Shown: piece by piece, positions 11,759 to 21,972 of the stretch
Layout: each line of letters opens with the position of its first letter
Numbering within the stretch: the first letter of the stretch is position 1
Source of the DNA: Microplitis mediator
Lineage: Eukaryota; Arthropoda; Insecta; Hymenoptera; Braconidae
Assembly: GCF_029852145.1 (NCBI RefSeq)
Contig: NC_079969.1
Span: 18,967,798 to 19,031,797, forward strand
Length of the DNA: 64,000 nucleotides
Reading direction: 5' to 3'
Notes under the pieces: generated by a model
Told to the model about the DNA's origin: nothing
The model's input: the letters and a program-made list of their open reading frames with translations, nothing else
Database searches by the model: none
Made by a program: the position numbers and the translations under genes

Positions 11759-12268
11759 ATGAAGGTGAAAAAAAGATTTAGAATGGGGGCAAAGAAGAGA
11801 AAAACCAGCAAGAAGTCAAAAATAGCGCTGATGCAAGTTATCTCAACAGCTGGAAATTCTATGCAAACTGGAGGTGATCCTATTAAAACAGCACTGAAAA
11901 GTACTCGTCAAATTGTTAAGAAATCTGGTGGAAAAAAATATATCAGACTGCCACGAATTTTACCAGTCCCATCTAAAACTGGTAGTGCACTACCATTTTT
12001 AATACCACTTTTTGCTGGCCTGAGTGCAACAGGAGCTTTGGCTGGTGGTGCTGCTGGTATAGCAAAAGCTGTCAACGATGCAAACACTGCTAAAAGAAAA
12101 TTACAAGAGAGCAAGCGTCATAATTTAAAAATGGAAGAGTTAGCTATGGGTAAAAGCTTATACTTGAAGCCTTACAGAAAAGGTATGGGACTGTATTTAG
12201 ATCCTTATCACCGAGTAGGCAGAGGACAAAAAAAGATAAAAAATAAAAAAAGGCCATTCGGCAGCTGA
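11759..12268 (+). CDS. Polinton pVI/pX-like minor virion protein
   Basis: A 169-residue open frame, the only uninterrupted, apparently complete gene of this remnant. The N-terminus is very basic (KKRFRMGAKKRKTSKKSK). There is a conserved RLPRILPVP segment, a hydrophobic Ala/Gly-rich helix (about residues 80-105) followed by an amphipathic segment, and two C-terminal repeats of the S/GLYLKPY type (SLYLKPY, GLYLDPY). This fits the small basic, membrane-active virion component compared with adenovirus pVI/pX in Polintons. The start is the first Met, just after a T-rich leader. Capsid, protease and polymerase genes expected beyond it are absent. Confidence 0.75.
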   Translation: MKVKKRFRMGAKKRKTSKKSKIALMQVISTAGNSMQTGGDPIKTALKSTRQIVKKSGGKKYIRLPRILPVPSKTGSALPFLIPLFAGLSATGALAGGAAGIAKAVNDANTAKRKLQESKRHNLKMEELAMGKSLYLKPYRKGMGLYLDPYHRVGRGQKKIKNKKRPFGS

Positions 12269-12454
12269 AATGGAATCAATATGAAAAGTTTCATACATAC
12301 ATATCTTGTGATTCATGTTAGTGTATAGTCATGATATGAAATTCGGCTCGTTTACTAAGAGTGAGGGTGAAAAAAGACAACGACTATTTTCGATGGAGAA
12401 CTTCAGATAGTTGATTTGACAAAACATTATATAGGTAATGTACCAAACTAACCT

Positions 12455-12670
12455 TCACATAAACAAAGTATAGGAAATTTAATTAGTATGATCATGATTG
12501 TAATCACTATTACGATGGCAAGACCAGTCATAATTACAGGACATACATCATAAGTGATAAAAGAAATCCTTTTAAAATATAAAATAGCTGTGAAATTTAG
12601 AAGTTATTTTCTTCACAATAAAATACAACTGAAGAAACTGGATTATAATGGGACAAGCATAAGTAATGTA
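12455..12670. repeat. Copy of the ~0.5-kb tandem unit (left fragment)
   Basis: This is homologous to 20280-20503, for example the shared stretch GGATTATAATGGGACAAGCA. It ends at TA (12669-12670), where a 6.25-kb element is inserted. The unit resumes at 18925. Confidence 0.75.
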
Positions 12671-13003
12671 CACTGTTAAAAATTTTTGTAAAATTACAAT
12701 AGTTTTACAAAGCAATGGTATGGTAAAAATACAAACCAATGTATGCCAATACAAAATCACAACACAATTTGAGTGATCTTGCATGATGTATTAGGAAAAC
12801 TACTAATATAAGTTGTGATTTTACTGTCTCTGTGTATAAATCGTACTCGAGTTGTAATTTTACAAAACAGTACATTGATTTTGAATAACAAGCGATGAAA
12901 GTTTACAAAGAATGTTTGTGATTCAATTTGCAATAATTCTTAGTAAAATTATAAATAAATATTGTCATTTATTTTGCAGTGAAATCATTCAAATTTTACA
13001 AAC

Positions 13004-13819
13004 TGTTCAGTCACGAGCATGATGAATTTCAAATCCCTCGTGCATTTTCGCTATTTCGGGAGTTGCCGAACTCGCTACTGACTTCAAGGTCAGAATAGTG
13101 CCGGGTCACTCGCTATATGGGCCCGACACTTGTAATTTATTGCTCATGGCCGTGTAAAAACTGCATGAGAACCTGCTACTAGCCGGCCAATAAGATAATT
13201 CGTATTATATTAGCCGGCCAATCAGAAAATTCGTCTCATAACGGCGTGCTCAGCTACCAATAAGAAAATTCAGCTACTAACTGTTTCCTGTTGGCGCGCT
13301 TTTAAGCCAATGGGAAAATTCGCTGGGACAGCCATGCTGTCATCATCATCTCCAAGCGGGAACGAAGGAAGACGCCATCGTTTCATCATTCTCTTCTACA
13401 ACGTGCTCTAGTACCGTATACCCCGTATATCTAAAACCGCTTCTCTAATTATAAGTATTTTTTGGTGTTAAATAAAACTGAATTGCTCAGCTAATTACTC
13501 TCAATATTTAGTCAGTAAATTAAGGCTGCAATTTATTGAGAATAAATAAATTGTCATTCACGTGTAATTAATATCTGAAATAATTCCGTGAATCTAACTG
13601 CTCTTAAATACGTGTTAATTATTATACGTGTAATTGACGTCGCATTCGCTCAAGTACATTATTGTCGCATTCGCTATTAATTGTATATTCTTGCAGTTTA
13701 AGGTGTATACAAGTATATATAAATCTATAATTTATTCTTTATTAATTCTTGTGTAATTTTTAATTGTTTAAAACCTCACGCCTAAACCAGATCCTTTTTG
13801 CGCATTCGCTCACTTTACA
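13004..13819. mobile_element. Solo LTR, ~816 bp, TSD CAAAC/CAAAT
   Basis: The boundary is TGTTCAG...CTTTACA, with 5-bp flanks CAAAC (12999-13003) and CAAAT (13820-13824) that differ at one base. Removing it makes the 240-bp tandem unit around it continuous, which supports the borders. The segment is more GC-rich than its surroundings at 13020-13400. There is no coding region. Confidence 0.72.
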
Positions 13820-14559
13820 CAAATCTTAATTATTTTTTTACAAATTCTATTGTAGAATTACAGAGTGTATTGTAATTTCACTATGAATTTTTATTTATTA
13901 CACACGAGCTGTCATTTTACAAAACAGTACGTTGATTTTAAATAGAAATCGTTCAAAATTTACGAAAAATGCTTGTAATTTAATTTACTACAATCCTTAG
14001 TAAAATTTAAAAAAAGTATTGTAATTAATATTACAATGAAGTCATTAAAATTTCACAAACTTTAATTTTTTTTTTCACGAATTTTATTGTAGAATTGTAA
14101 AGTGTATTGTAATTTTACCATCAGTTTTTAGGTATTATACATGAATTGTAATTTCACAAAGTAGTACGTTGATTTTAAATAAAAAGCGATAAAAGTTTAC
14201 AAAATATGGTAATAATTCAATTTGCTATAATTCTTAGTAAAATAATAAAAAAATATTTTAAATCAAATAACACAGACATCACTGAAATTTTACAACCCTA
14301 AATTTTTTTTATCACGAATTTCATTGAAGAATTACAGAGTGTATTGTAATTATACCCAAAAATTTTGAATTATTATACAGAAGTCGTAGTTTCTCAAAAC
14401 AGCACGTTGACTTTAGAGAAAACGCGTTCAAAGCTTACAACTGATGTTTGCACTGATAGAAAATTAATATTGACTCAAAAAATATTTTCTTTAGCTAATA
14501 ATTTATTTCTGTAGAAAGCCAATTATCTTGCTTCAAGGAATTATTGTCTTGATTTAGAT

Positions 14560-14985
14560 TTTCGTGGCTCTAAAGATTTCATATCTTCGATGTCCTGAGT
14601 TATTGACTGTCAAAGTCAAAATGGACTTTTTCGCTTTGATCAATGATGAATTCGCGCCAAATCGTCGTAGGGACTTTTTAAGGGCAGCAAATTAAATTAA
14701 CCAAAAGAGGTACAAGGATAGATTATTAAAAACAATTTATTGAAGCTCAAAGACCTTTTTTAAGACGAGCAACAATTTGGAAATTTTTTTTTCGCAGTGG
14801 TTATTTTTATTACAATAAAAATTTTTCAAGACTAGATCTGAGACTTAGATACTTGAAGCTACAATTTGCTTTTTTTATTTTCACTGTGCGACCATTTTCC
14901 TCCAAGTTACAGCACGTTGAAAATTACTTAAAAATTTGGAATTTTTTGAATATCCTTTCATTCTTATAACTAATGTAAGATACTC
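14560..14985. mobile_element. Diverged half-copy of the adjacent foldback family
   Basis: Sequence at 14570-14700 and 14770-14985 resembles the right arm (16200-16615) of the neighbouring 15001-16617 element, with many changes. Only one arm is present. It is probably an older insertion or a one-sided deletion. Confidence 0.6.
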
Positions 14986-15000
14986 GAATTTTTTCAAATA

Positions 15001-16617
15001 CACTGGTCACAGAAATTAAGGGATAAAAAAAAAAATCCGAAATTTTTCGGTGATTTTCAACATGATGTAACTCGGTGAAAAATGGTCGTATAAAAAAACT
15101 AAAAAAAAGCAAATTGTAGCCTCAAGTTTCTAGTTTTTAGATCTGGACCTCAAAATTTTTTATCATGTACGGTTCCGGAGTAGTCATAAGAAAACCAACG
15201 AAAAAAAAATTTTCAAAATTTTTGCTGGTCTTTCAATACCTCTATGGGCGACAATAAATTTTTCTGAATAATCCGACTGTCTGACTTTTCTCGGAAATTT
15301 TATGCCCTTTAATTTGGTGGCCTTCGAAAGTCTCTACGACGATTTGGCGCCGAATTATCATTGATCAAAGCAAAAAAGTCCAGTTTGGCTTTGATAATCA
15401 ATAACTCCGGATGTATTGGTCGTACAGAGAATGGAAGCAGGGTTTTGAAAACTGGAAAACATTCTCTATAAGGCAAAATTAGTGGCATTTGATAGAAAAA
15501 TTTTTTTTAAAGCGATATTGTTTGGTAAAAAACAGGTCAAAATTCACAAATTTAAGGATATTCGGAAATCTTGCTATAACTTTGGATATAACGGATGAAC
15601 AAAGGATATCTTTACCTTTTTTTCAACTTCAAAGTGTCCTGAAAAGACCCTGAAAATTTCAAATCGCTGCGATTTTTCTTTCTTAGTGCCCCGAAGCTTT
15701 AAATTGATCGATTTTGTCAAAAATCACCATAATTGGTAGTTTCTCGGTTTTTGTTCATTTTTTCGATTTGAAAATGGTTTTTTTTACCGATAATCTTCAT
15801 TTCTTTGATCAAAAAAATCGATTATCGAAAAAAATTGAAAAAAAAAAAATTTTTGAAATAAATGAACAAAAACCGAGAAACTACCAATTATGGTGATTTT
15901 TGACAAAATCGATCAATTTAAAGCTTCGGGGCACTAAGAAAGAAAAATCGCAGCGATTTGAAATTTTCAGGGTCTTTTCAGGACAATTTGAGGTTGAAAA
16001 AAAGATAAAGATATCCTTTGTTCATCCGTTATATCCAAAGTTATAGCAAGATTTCCGAATATCCTTAAATTTGTGAATTTTGACCTGTTTTTTACCAAAC
16101 AATATCGCTTTAAAAAAAATTTTTCTATCAAATGCCACTAATTTTGCCTTATAGAGAATGTTTTCCAGTTTTCAAAACCTTGCTTCCATTCTCTGTACGT
16201 CCAATACATCCGGAGTTATTGATTATCAAAGCCAAACTGGACTTTTTTGCTTTGATCAATGATAATTCGGCGCCAAATCGTCGTAGAGACTTTTTAAGGC
16301 CACCAAATTAAAGGGCATAAAATTTCCGAGAAAAGTCAGACAGTCGGATTATTCAAAAAAATTTATTGTCGCCCATAGAGGTATTGAAAGACCAGCAAAA
16401 ATTTTGAAAATTTTTTTTTCGTTGGTTTTCTTATGATTACTCCGGAACCGTACATGATAAAAAATTTTGAGGTCCAGATCTGAAAACTAGAAACTTGGGG
16501 CTACGATTTGATTTTTTTAGTTTTTTTATACGACCATTTTTCACTGAGTTACAGCATGTTGAAAATCACCTAAAAATTTCGGATTTTTTTTCTATCCCTT
16601 AATTTCTGTGACCAGTG
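15001..16617. mobile_element. Tc1/mariner-like foldback element, 1.6 kb, TSD TA
   Basis: Two ~800-bp arms are near-perfect inverted copies meeting near 15810. The ends are CACTGGTCACAGAAATTAAG and its complement, and TA dinucleotides flank both ends (14999-15000, 16618-16619). The TA target fits Tc1/mariner. There is no transposase, so it is a non-autonomous element able to form a long hairpin RNA if transcribed. Confidence 0.88.
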
Positions 16618-16844
16618 TATATATTATATACTCAGCAGTATTAATTTTTTTTTCTACAATTAGTGTCATTGAATCGTATTTAAATGTTTTTCTTTTGACA
16701 TATTTCATTTTGAAATGAAAAATCGTAGAAAATGTTGAATAACACTCCTAAAAAGTTAAAAAAATCTTATGTATACACAATAGAATACAATGTTTACACT
16801 ATAGTGTACAATTGAATTTAGTAGTCACTGTCGGTTGTGTAGCC

Positions 16845-16912
16845 TAGTCGTTAAAGCATCGGTCTTTCGTGCGTAGGGTCCCGAGTTCGAATCCCACTAA
16901 TGCGTGTGCGTT
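16845..16912 (+). pseudogene. tRNA-like sequence (SINE head or tRNA pseudogene)
   Basis: An A-box-like TAGCCTAGTCGTTAAAGC and a B-box-like GAGTTCGAATCCC lie at tRNA-like spacing. The anticodon stem does not pair, so it is not a functional tRNA. A similar B-box end followed by ATGCGT occurs at 41800, suggesting a shared tRNA-derived SINE family. Confidence 0.5.
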
Positions 16913-17003
16913 CATTGATAAGTTTAGCGTTTTTTCTCTGAATTAAAAATTTCTAATTCGATTAGAAATTTAATATCGCATATCTAATACTCCCAGCATC
17001 GTA

Positions 17004-17489
17004 CGTACGTATGTAAATACCTGTATCTTTTGAACGGATGAACCGATTTTCAACTTTAAAGTGTCATTCGACGCGGCTTGTCAATATCTTGATGCTGTAA
17101 GAAAATTGAGCTTGATCGGTAGGGCTCGTTCAGAGATATTCCAAAAATAAAAATTTTTCAAAAAGGTTTTTCTTGGATAACTTTTAATGAGCTCGAAGGA
17201 TTGATTCCGAAATGGGCTGGGCTCTAGAGCTTTATAAGCCGCGCCGAATGCTACCTCAACCATCAAAATCGGTTCATTCGTTCAAGAGAAACCGTTGTCG
17301 AAAGAATAAAAAAAAAAAAATTCTTTTATTTTTTCTGAAATATCTTAAAAACGACTCGATAAATCGAATCCAAAATTTGATCAGCTTTAGAACTTGATAA
17401 AACGCGTCGATTGCCACCTCAACCGTCTCAATCGGTTTGTTTGTTTGAGAGATATCGTTGGATAAAAAATGGTAAAAAACGTTTTTTTA
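17004..17489 (+). repeat. Dispersed repeat family D, partial copy
   Basis: Homologous to the 3' two thirds of 17490-18292 and of 59228-63118. Landmarks are GAACGGATGAACCGATTTTC, GTGTCATTCGACGCGGCTTG and ACCTCAACC. It lacks the 5' AACTTCCCGCT start and breaks off where the next copy begins. There is no long ORF. Confidence 0.75.
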
Positions 17490-18292
17490 ACTTCCCGCTA
17501 AGAAAATTGTAAATTTTCAAAAATTCGGGAAGTTATTGGTTTCGGTCCGATTTACGAAAATCGAATTTCCATCAGATGTCGACGTTTCGAGGTCCTAGAA
17601 AGCTATCCTGACTAATTTCACGATGATGTCCGAGTGTATGTATGTGTGTACGTACGTATGTATGTATGTAAATATCCATAACTCTTGAACGGGTGAACCG
17701 ATTTCGATCGTTGAGGTGTCATTCGACGCGGTTTGTTAATGTCTTGAAGCCGTAAAAATTTGAACTTAATCGGTAGGGTGCGTTCAGAGATATTTCAAAA
17801 ACAAAATTTTTTTGAAAATGTTTTATTTGGATAACTTTTAATTTGCTCCATGGATTGATTCCAAAATCTAATCAGCTCTAAAACTCAATAATCTGCGTCG
17901 AATGCCACCTCAACCATCAAAATCGGTTCATTCGTTCAAGAGAAACCGTTGACGAAAGAATTCAAAAAAAAATTTTTCCTTGGTTTTTTTGAAATTTCTC
18001 AAAAACGGCTAAATAAATCCATTTCAAAATTTGACCAGCTTTAGAACTTGATAAAACGCGTCGATTGCCACCTCAACCATCAAAATTGGTTAATTCGTTC
18101 GCGAGATATCGTGGGAGAAAGAAATTTAAAAAAATGGTTTTTTACAAAACAATGGCATACAAAAGTATTTACGAGCTCGAAGAGCTCGAAAATATATTCA
18201 CAATAATGTTTTCGGGGTTTTTGAGCTCAAAAACAGCGGGAAGTTTTGGGGCTGGCCCGGAGGGTCAACTGACAGACCGATTTTTTTTTTTC
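17490..18292 (+). repeat. Dispersed repeat family D, full-length copy
   Basis: An ~800-bp repeat beginning AACTTCCCGCTAAG. Near its 3' part it has the inverted match AGCGGGAAGTT (about 18234-18244), and it ends GACAGACCGATTTTTTT. It also occurs, interrupted, at 59228-63118 and as a 3' fragment at 52197-52310 on the other strand. The 79-codon frame inside is not kept between copies. The TE class is unknown; the inverted AACTTCCCGCT pair suggests a DNA transposon derivative. Confidence 0.75.
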
Positions 18293-18967
18293 CAATGTTT
18301 GTAAAATTACAATACTGTATTGGAAAATTACTTCAAAGAAAGCCATTATTTGTGTTTTAAAACTCAAGTAAGATATTGTAACTTTTCGAAACCGACTGAT
18401 TAATAATTGTTTGTAAAATTACTAAACTGTTTTATAATATCACTAATCTAACAGAGCTTCATATGTTTTGTAAAATTACAAAACTCACAATGTAAAATAA
18501 TAGACTAACTCTCGAAAAACGCTTTGTATTATTACTATAACTACTTTGTAATATTCCAAGGCTAATACGGTGGAAAATGTTTTGCAAAATTACGATAGAA
18601 ATTTTTAACAGTAGGCATTGCAGTTTTACAACACGTATGATCTCTTGAAAGTATCGTATTATAACAGTTACACATTGCGATTTTGCAAATAATTTCCAAT
18701 TGAATTGTTTTTGAAAATAACAAAATTCGTTGTGTAAAATTTACAAACCTTTTTCATTATCTGTTTAGTGAGATTAGTACTTTTGTATTGCAATTTTCCA
18801 AAACAATAATTGTAAAAATTGTGTTATAAAATTACAACACTGATTTTATTAAATCAAAAAACTGCATTAACAATTGGCTTCCAACACATTTCTTGTAAAA
18901 TTACCATAGACATTTGTAACAGTGTATTGAATGAAAACCATATTTTCAACATTTTTTGATGCCATTA

Positions 18968-20004
18968 TGTTGCGTAATCACAACTACATTCAAATTTGAA
19001 TGTAGTTGCACTTCCGGCAAATAGAGGCAGCACCTACTGGGGCCTAGTGTCTAGCAATTCAAACTTGACTAGCGCAGTGCGACGCATGGTTTTTTACTGT
19101 CTCGTGGCAAGAAGACCGACGCCATTATCTTCGTTTTATACAATTTCAAGTGTCACCACGTGTTTTGTATAATCTATTCAAATTGCACTCATCTCGAGTA
19201 AGTAATTAAAAGTAATCAATTAATTACATTCAGAGTTCGTAACTCTATATAAAAATATAATTATTTTTATAATTGCGAGCACCAGAGCTCATAAAATAAC
19301 TAATAAACAACATCAAGAAATCCAGTGTTCTACAACCTGTTCCTGAGGAGGTTATTTTCGACGGAAAATCGTACAGGTGCTTAATTTCTACTTTATAAAT
19401 TAATTCAAGTGTTCATCAAAACAAAAGACTCCGTTTTATTATTTATTTGATTATTATTATGCTCAATTTCTTAATTAAACTAAAAGTTATTTTTCGCTCA
19501 GTAGCCTCTGCAATCATGCTACCACGTGTTCAACAAATAAATTAGAATCAGTGTAATTTATTTTGAGCTCATTAAATTCAATTCAATTAAGTGATCATTA
19601 CTATAAAAACTCAATAACTAATTTATTTATGTATTCAGTGCTATTAAAAATAGCAATTTACGTGTTCAATAATTTACTTCGCTCAGTAACCTCTGACATC
19701 ATGTTACTTATTATCATGACATTTTTGCAATCAACTCAGTGTTCAATTAAACTCAACTTGATTATTTTTAATTCATTTATTTACTCGAGCTCAACTCAAT
19801 AATTTGTATTCAATCATTCACGTATTCATGAGCTCAAACAATTAACAGTATTTATAAATTAAATAAACTATTTAATTTGCAACCCAGTGATATTTTGTGC
19901 TGTGACAAATAAAAATATTGTTATATTTTTAAATATGCGTATTTTTCCAACATCCTAACCACCAACCAGTCCTGGCATGTCTTTATTTAATTATTATTAC
20001 AACA
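18968..20004. mobile_element. Solo LTR copy 2, TSD CATTA
   Basis: The boundary is TGTTGCG...ATTACAACA (1037 bp). Exact 5-bp duplications CATTA lie at 18963-18967 and 20005-20009. The neighbouring repeat unit at 20528-20540 carries the unoccupied site with one CATTA. The sequence is nearly identical to 7606-8641. It contains no coding region. A 5-bp TSD fits several LTR superfamilies. Confidence 0.92.
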
Positions 20005-20009
20005 CATTA

Positions 20010-20860
20010 AAAATTTTAAGGCTATTAAATTATTGGAAGAAATGGTCAAAACAAGAAGCTTGAGGTCATAAATAAAAGCTCACCAAACAAGATTTAAGAT
20101 ACTTTTCACGAAAATTGTCTATGAGTATTATTAGTTTTAGAGTTATATAAGCTTTTGGCAGTGATTTAAAACTGATTTTTACAAAAAATCATGAAAATTT
20201 TAAACAGCCATAATTTCAAAACTATCCAAACGATTCAGCCCATCTTTGAACTTGGTCAAGGTTATCGCCTATAGAATAAGTGTGAAAAATTTAATTAAGA
20301 TTTGATAAGAACTGTGGGTGATATCGTAATGACAAGACCAGTGATAATCATAGGGATTAGAGGTACATTCGATACATCATAAATAACAAAAGACATACTT
20401 TCAAATATAAAATAGCAGTGAAATTTATAGCGTATTTTGTGCACAATAAAATACAACTGCCGAAACTGGATTATAATGGGACAAGCATAAGTTATGTAAA
20501 ATAAAAACCATATTTTCAACATTTTTTGATTCCATTAAAATTTTCAAGGCTATCAAATTATTGAAAGAAATGATCAAAATATAATATTTAAGGTCATGAA
20601 TTGAAGCTTATTAGTCAAGCTTTAATATACTTGTTACAAAAATTCTCTATGAATATTAGTTTTAAAGATATATGGACTTTAGAAGTGATTAATAACGGAA
20701 TTTTTCGAAAAATCGTTAAAATTTCTAACAGCCATAGCTTCTAAACTAATCGACCGATTCAGCCCATCTTTGAACTTATCCGTGGTAATTACACATAAAA
20801 TAAGTGCAGGAAATTTCATTAAGATCGGATTAGAATTGTAGACGCAATCGTGTCCTCAAA
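20010..20860. repeat. ~0.5-kb tandem unit, one full and one partial copy
   Basis: 20010-20503 and 20504-20860 align with each other. Shared markers are ACCATATTTTCAACATTTTT and GATTCAGCCCATCTTTGAAC. With 12455-12670 and 18925-18967 they form a small tandem array into which the 6.25-kb element and a solo LTR were inserted. No gene is recognised. Confidence 0.75.
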
Positions 20861-20875
20861 AGTCCGTTATATTAC

Positions 20876-20879
<4 letters not shown>

Positions 20880-20922
<43 letters not shown>

Positions 20923-20936
20923 TATATATATATATT
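20880..20936. repeat. (AT)n microsatellite
   Basis: A short AT dinucleotide tract with two interruptions. Frames through it are not genes. Confidence 0.97.
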
Positions 20937-20939
20937 GAG

Positions 20940-21880
20940 ACAAATCGCTTTTCGTCTTCGCGATTTTCACCAGCAGCCACCAGAATTCGCGGGTTGAACC
21001 CTGGCTTAGGCTGGCCTATACGAAATTTTATTTATGCTGGACAGAGCAGTGGGCTGGGGTTCTTGCAAAGCAAAGACCCGCACTTATTCAAACTCGGCAA
21101 CATATCAAAAAGCTTATCAACTTATCTCACGGCTTATTATAAAATTATAGATTGTATTTATATTATAGATTATATTTATTAATAGTCGAATTACTACTTG
21201 TAACTCAATTTAGAAATGTTAAATCAAATTATTAGGTAGTCTTACCAGTAATTTAGGATAAGGATAGAACAGAAGGCAATGGATAATGTAAAGGATTAAT
21301 TTTCTAGAATTACGCAAGTTTATTGCCAATCGTGACAAAAGTTCATTTACTTACAGTGGAATTTCCGAAAAGTACAATAATGGGCCTGGTTTGGACGCCG
21401 GGTGTTCAATCAGTGGCCACGTGGAAGCACGCCAATTAATACACTGACTATTTCTTAATTCTAATATTATTATCGCGAATATGTCGCCGGTAACGTATAA
21501 TATTTTCAATATACTTAAACTTAATAATAATTACTAACTAATAAACAATATAAGTATTACTTTGCAAGGTAATTGCCAGAAAGAAATATAAAGTATACAA
21601 AATATAAAGTATGTGAATATCGCAAGTATAATGGCTTGATTAATGACCGATACTGAATAATAAAGACGTATGAACACTAAGTGATCCAGGATCGAAGTGG
21701 TAACCGATAATTTTTGGGCATAGGGCTAGCCTTCTGACTCTGTCCCCACTTCCTCCGGACAGACATGCGTCGACGTGACGAGCTGTCATGTGACCACGGC
21801 ACTATGACATCAATGTCAGACGGCAACGAGACGGATAAAAGCGGGAACCGCAAGGCTGAGAGTGACGAAGACAATTCACA
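20940..21880. other. Unrecognised stretch, less AT-rich
   Basis: Contains more G+C than its surroundings at 20940-21080 and 21660-21870. Frames of 65-110 codons show no recognised motif and partly run into microsatellites. It could be TE leader or LTR sequence. I cannot assign it. Confidence 0.4.
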
Positions 21881-21885
21881 TTGTC

Positions 21886-21888
<3 letters not shown>

Positions 21889-21970
<82 letters not shown>
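21889..21970. repeat. (AT)n microsatellite
   Basis: A perfect AT dinucleotide tract that abuts the left end of the foldback at 21971. Confidence 0.98.

Positions 21971-21972
<2 letters not shown>

Larger units (their letters stand above)
12671..18924. mobile_element. 6.25-kb TA-flanked composite element
   Basis: The ends are CACTGTTA and TAACAGTG, flanked by TA at 12669-12670 and 18925-18926. The related unit at 20490-20510 lacks the insertion and has a single TA, so the empty site is visible. Subterminal regions are full of TTTGTAAAATTACAA-type inverted motifs. A 240-bp tandem repeat lies at about 12860, 13917, 14157 and 14397. The interior holds a solo LTR (13004-13819), a foldback (15001-16617), a tRNA-like head (16845-16912) and two dispersed repeats (17004-18292). 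No transposase is visible. A TA TSD fits the Tc1/mariner group, but TIR identity is low. Confidence 0.7.

Noticed and set aside
16845..16912. Functional tRNA gene (also 41734-41812)
   Set aside because: The anticodon stems do not pair and acceptor stems are poor; only A- and B-boxes are preserved.
7606..20004. One LTR retrotransposon with LTRs at 7606-8641 and 18968-20004 enclosing the Polinton genes
   Set aside because: The second LTR has its own exact CATTA duplication and a paralogous empty site, so it is a separate solo insertion. No retroelement genes lie between them.
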